The notes below the pieces were generated by a model. That model saw only the letters and a program-made list of their open reading frames with translations, was not told the origin of the DNA and searched no databases. This document shows, in pieces, positions 61,933 to 63,215 of a DNA stretch of 63,215 nt (position 1 is the first letter of the stretch; every line of letters starts with the position of its first letter). The stretch is from an uncultured Bacilli bacterium. Its GTDB lineage: Bacteria; Bacillota_I; Bacilli_A; RFN20; CAG-631. The DNA is taken from positions 1-63,215 of the forward strand of contig CAKPXW010000001.1 in the NCBI GenBank assembly GCA_934202505.1. The letters run 5' to 3'. A program made the position numbers and the translations under genes.

Positions 61933-63114
61933 ATGGAAAAAAAATATTTTGAAGACTTATTATCTTTTTATGAAAAAGAATTAGACCAAACTTTAAATTT
62001 TTGGTATGACCATGGTTATGATAAAGTAAATGGTGGCTTTTATACTTGTCTTGAAAGAAATGGCAATGTTTATGATACAGATAAAGCTGTATGGGCACAA
62101 GGAAGAGGTTTATGGATTTTCTCACATGCTTATAATCTAATAAAAAAAGATGAACGTTATTTACAAGCTGCAAAAGATGCTTATGATTTTATAACAAAGC
62201 ATTGCTTTGACAAAGATGGAAGAATGTTCTTTACAGTTACAGAAAACGGAATTGGAATTCAAAAAAGAAGATATTGGTTTTCTGAATCATTTACTGTTGT
62301 AGGATCAGCTGAACTTTATAAAGCAACAGGAGAAGAAAAATATTTAAAAACTGCAAGAGATACTTTTGATACAATGTTAAAAGTAAAAACAGGAGTTATT
62401 AAGGTTGAACCAAAATATAACCCAGAAGTTGTAAATTGTATCGCTTTAGCAAGTCCAATGATTTTGCTTGTAACTTGTCAAATCTTACGTGATATAGATG
62501 TAGAAAAGAAAGATTACTACTCACAAATAATTGATGATAGCATTACTGAAATAAAACTTCATTATCATCCAGAATGTAAAGCTGTTTTTGAAAATGTTAA
62601 TTTAGATGGTTCATTAGTAGAAGGATCAAGAGGAAGACTTGTTAATCCTGGACATTCAATCGAAGAAAGTTGGTTTTTAATGAATGAATCAGCTTATCGT
62701 GGTGGTGATAAAGAATTACAAGAAATGGCTTTAAATATTTTAAATTGGTCATTTGAACTTGGATGGGACTATGATGTTGGAGGTTTACGTTACTTTGTAG
62801 ACGTACAAGGAAAACCAGTTCAAGCATTGGAATGGGATATGAAATTATGGTGGCCTCATAATGAAATGTTAATTGCATTCTTAATGGCTTATAAACAAAC
62901 AGGAAAACAAGAATATTTAGATAAATATCAATTAGTACATAATTATGCTTTTTCTCATTTTAAAGATGAAAAATTTGGTGAATGGTATGGTTATTTACAT
63001 AGAGATGGTTCTGTTGCTACAGATTTAAAAGGAAATATCTTTAAAGGTCCATTCCATCTTCCAAGATGTGAAATTGAAAATATTTGCCAATTAAAAGAAA
63101 TTTTATCAAAATAA
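61933..63114 (+). CDS. AGE-family sugar 2-epimerase (N-acylglucosamine type)
   Basis: ATG 61933 follows AGGAAG by about 12 nt; the ATG at 61912 has no site. The 393-aa (alpha/alpha)6-barrel protein has GGFYTCLERNGNVYDTDKAVWAQGRGLW, WFSESF, and catalytic-type histidines in NPGHSIEESWFL and WWPHNE. It is of the N-acetylglucosamine 2-epimerase/RenBP type, interconverting GlcNAc and ManNAc or similar sugars. Neighbours past the end of the window are unseen. No sialic-acid gene is present here. Confidence 0.88.
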   Translation: MEKKYFEDLLSFYEKELDQTLNFWYDHGYDKVNGGFYTCLERNGNVYDTDKAVWAQGRGLWIFSHAYNLIKKDERYLQAAKDAYDFITKHCFDKDGRMFFTVTENGIGIQKRRYWFSESFTVVGSAELYKATGEEKYLKTARDTFDTMLKVKTGVIKVEPKYNPEVVNCIALASPMILLVTCQILRDIDVEKKDYYSQIIDDSITEIKLHYHPECKAVFENVNLDGSLVEGSRGRLVNPGHSIEESWFLMNESAYRGGDKELQEMALNILNWSFELGWDYDVGGLRYFVDVQGKPVQALEWDMKLWWPHNEMLIAFLMAYKQTGKQEYLDKYQLVHNYAFSHFKDEKFGEWYGYLHRDGSVATDLKGNIFKGPFHLPRCEIENICQLKEILSK

Positions 63115-63139
63115 TGATCAAATAAAAAAAGAGGTTTAA

Positions 63140-63215
63140 CCCAATGTCATTAAGTTAAGAATGACAAAAGAATAAAAAGCATAGAATATCAACTACCAAA
63201 ATTGATTATCCTATG
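63140..63215. repeat. Right arm of the 76-bp terminal inverted repeat
   Basis: This is the exact reverse complement of positions 2-77, including both hairpins. Beyond it (leftward, 63139 and lower) the sequence differs from position 78 onward. See the left arm. Confidence 0.93.

Noticed and set aside
1..63215. Mycoplasma-type code (TGA = Trp)
   Set aside because: tatD and the DHH gene end at TGA in overlapping ATGA junctions with the next gene, and Trp is encoded by TGG in the genes checked.
1..63215. Prophage, insertion sequence, CRISPR array, rRNA or tRNA
   Set aside because: No transposase, integrase, phage structural gene, spaced repeat array or recognisable tRNA/rRNA was seen; all genes fit a core chromosomal region.

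Overview
The window is 63 kb of a very AT-rich, low-GC Gram-positive (Bacillota, Bacilli-like) chromosome around the replication origin. The evidence is the block rpmH-rnpA-yidC-jag / dnaA-dnaN, the conserved orders gdpP-rplI-dnaB-walJ and mnmE-tatD-rnmV-ksgA-yabG, long-form HPF, S-box and RFN riboswitches, and AGGAGG-type ribosome binding sites. TGA is used as a stop (for example tatD and the DHH gene), so this is not a code-4 mycoplasma. An uncultured gut-type Bacilli lineage (Erysipelotrichia/RF39-like) is a guess. The genus cannot be read from the sequence.

Layout. 0.1-2.6 kb: HAD phosphatase, surE and an RDD membrane protein. 2.7-7.1 kb: an iron/polyamine-type ABC importer whose promoter carries a cre-like site. 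7.4-9.3 kb: two tandem, diverged class II aldolases. 9.4-12.4 kb: hpf, a NUDIX hydrolase, SAM-riboswitch-controlled metK, a 44-aa microgene and a TSCPD protein. 12.5-18.8 kb: polysaccharide deacetylase, rimO, a DHH phosphoesterase, ackA, an esterase, a nitroreductase and upp. 18.9-20.3 kb: a 34-aa secreted microgene beside an orphan FtsX/MacB-type membrane protein. 20.4-27.6 kb: a U32 pair for tRNA hydroxylation, a ROK kinase, holA, comEC, comEA and greA. 27.7-31.7 kb: an ABC-F protein, a small membrane protein, an MsmX-like ATPase and a PucR-type regulator. 31.8-42.1 kb: walJ, dnaB, rplI, gdpP, ispE, yabG, ksgA, rnmV, tatD and mnmE. 42.2-55.4 kb: FMN-riboswitch/ribU, pduL, a lipid kinase, DUF1540, fhs, yfhO with a divergent csbB-like glycosyltransferase, a CDF transporter, an oxidoreductase and an RCC1-like membrane protein. 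55.5-61.8 kb: jag, yidC, rnpA, rpmH, oriC, dnaA, dnaN and an unknown gene. 61.9-63.1 kb: an AGE-family epimerase.

How it fits together. Most genes left of oriC (about 58.2 kb) are on the minus strand and those to the right are on the plus strand, so transcription mostly follows replication. AckA and PduL together can make acetate and ATP from acetyl-CoA. The MsmX-like ATPase, ROK kinase, aldolases and AGE epimerase point to carbohydrate use. IspE implies the MEP isoprenoid route. ComEA/ComEC imply at least part of a DNA-uptake system, and YabG points to a spore-forming ancestry.

No prophage, insertion sequence, CRISPR array, rRNA or tRNA was seen. The two ends of the window are inverted copies of a 76-bp sequence, so the window probably stops at a repeat. 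The least explained parts are the microgene/permease locus at 18.9-20.3 kb, the unknown gene after dnaN, several hairpins positioned over translation starts, and the terminal inverted repeat.
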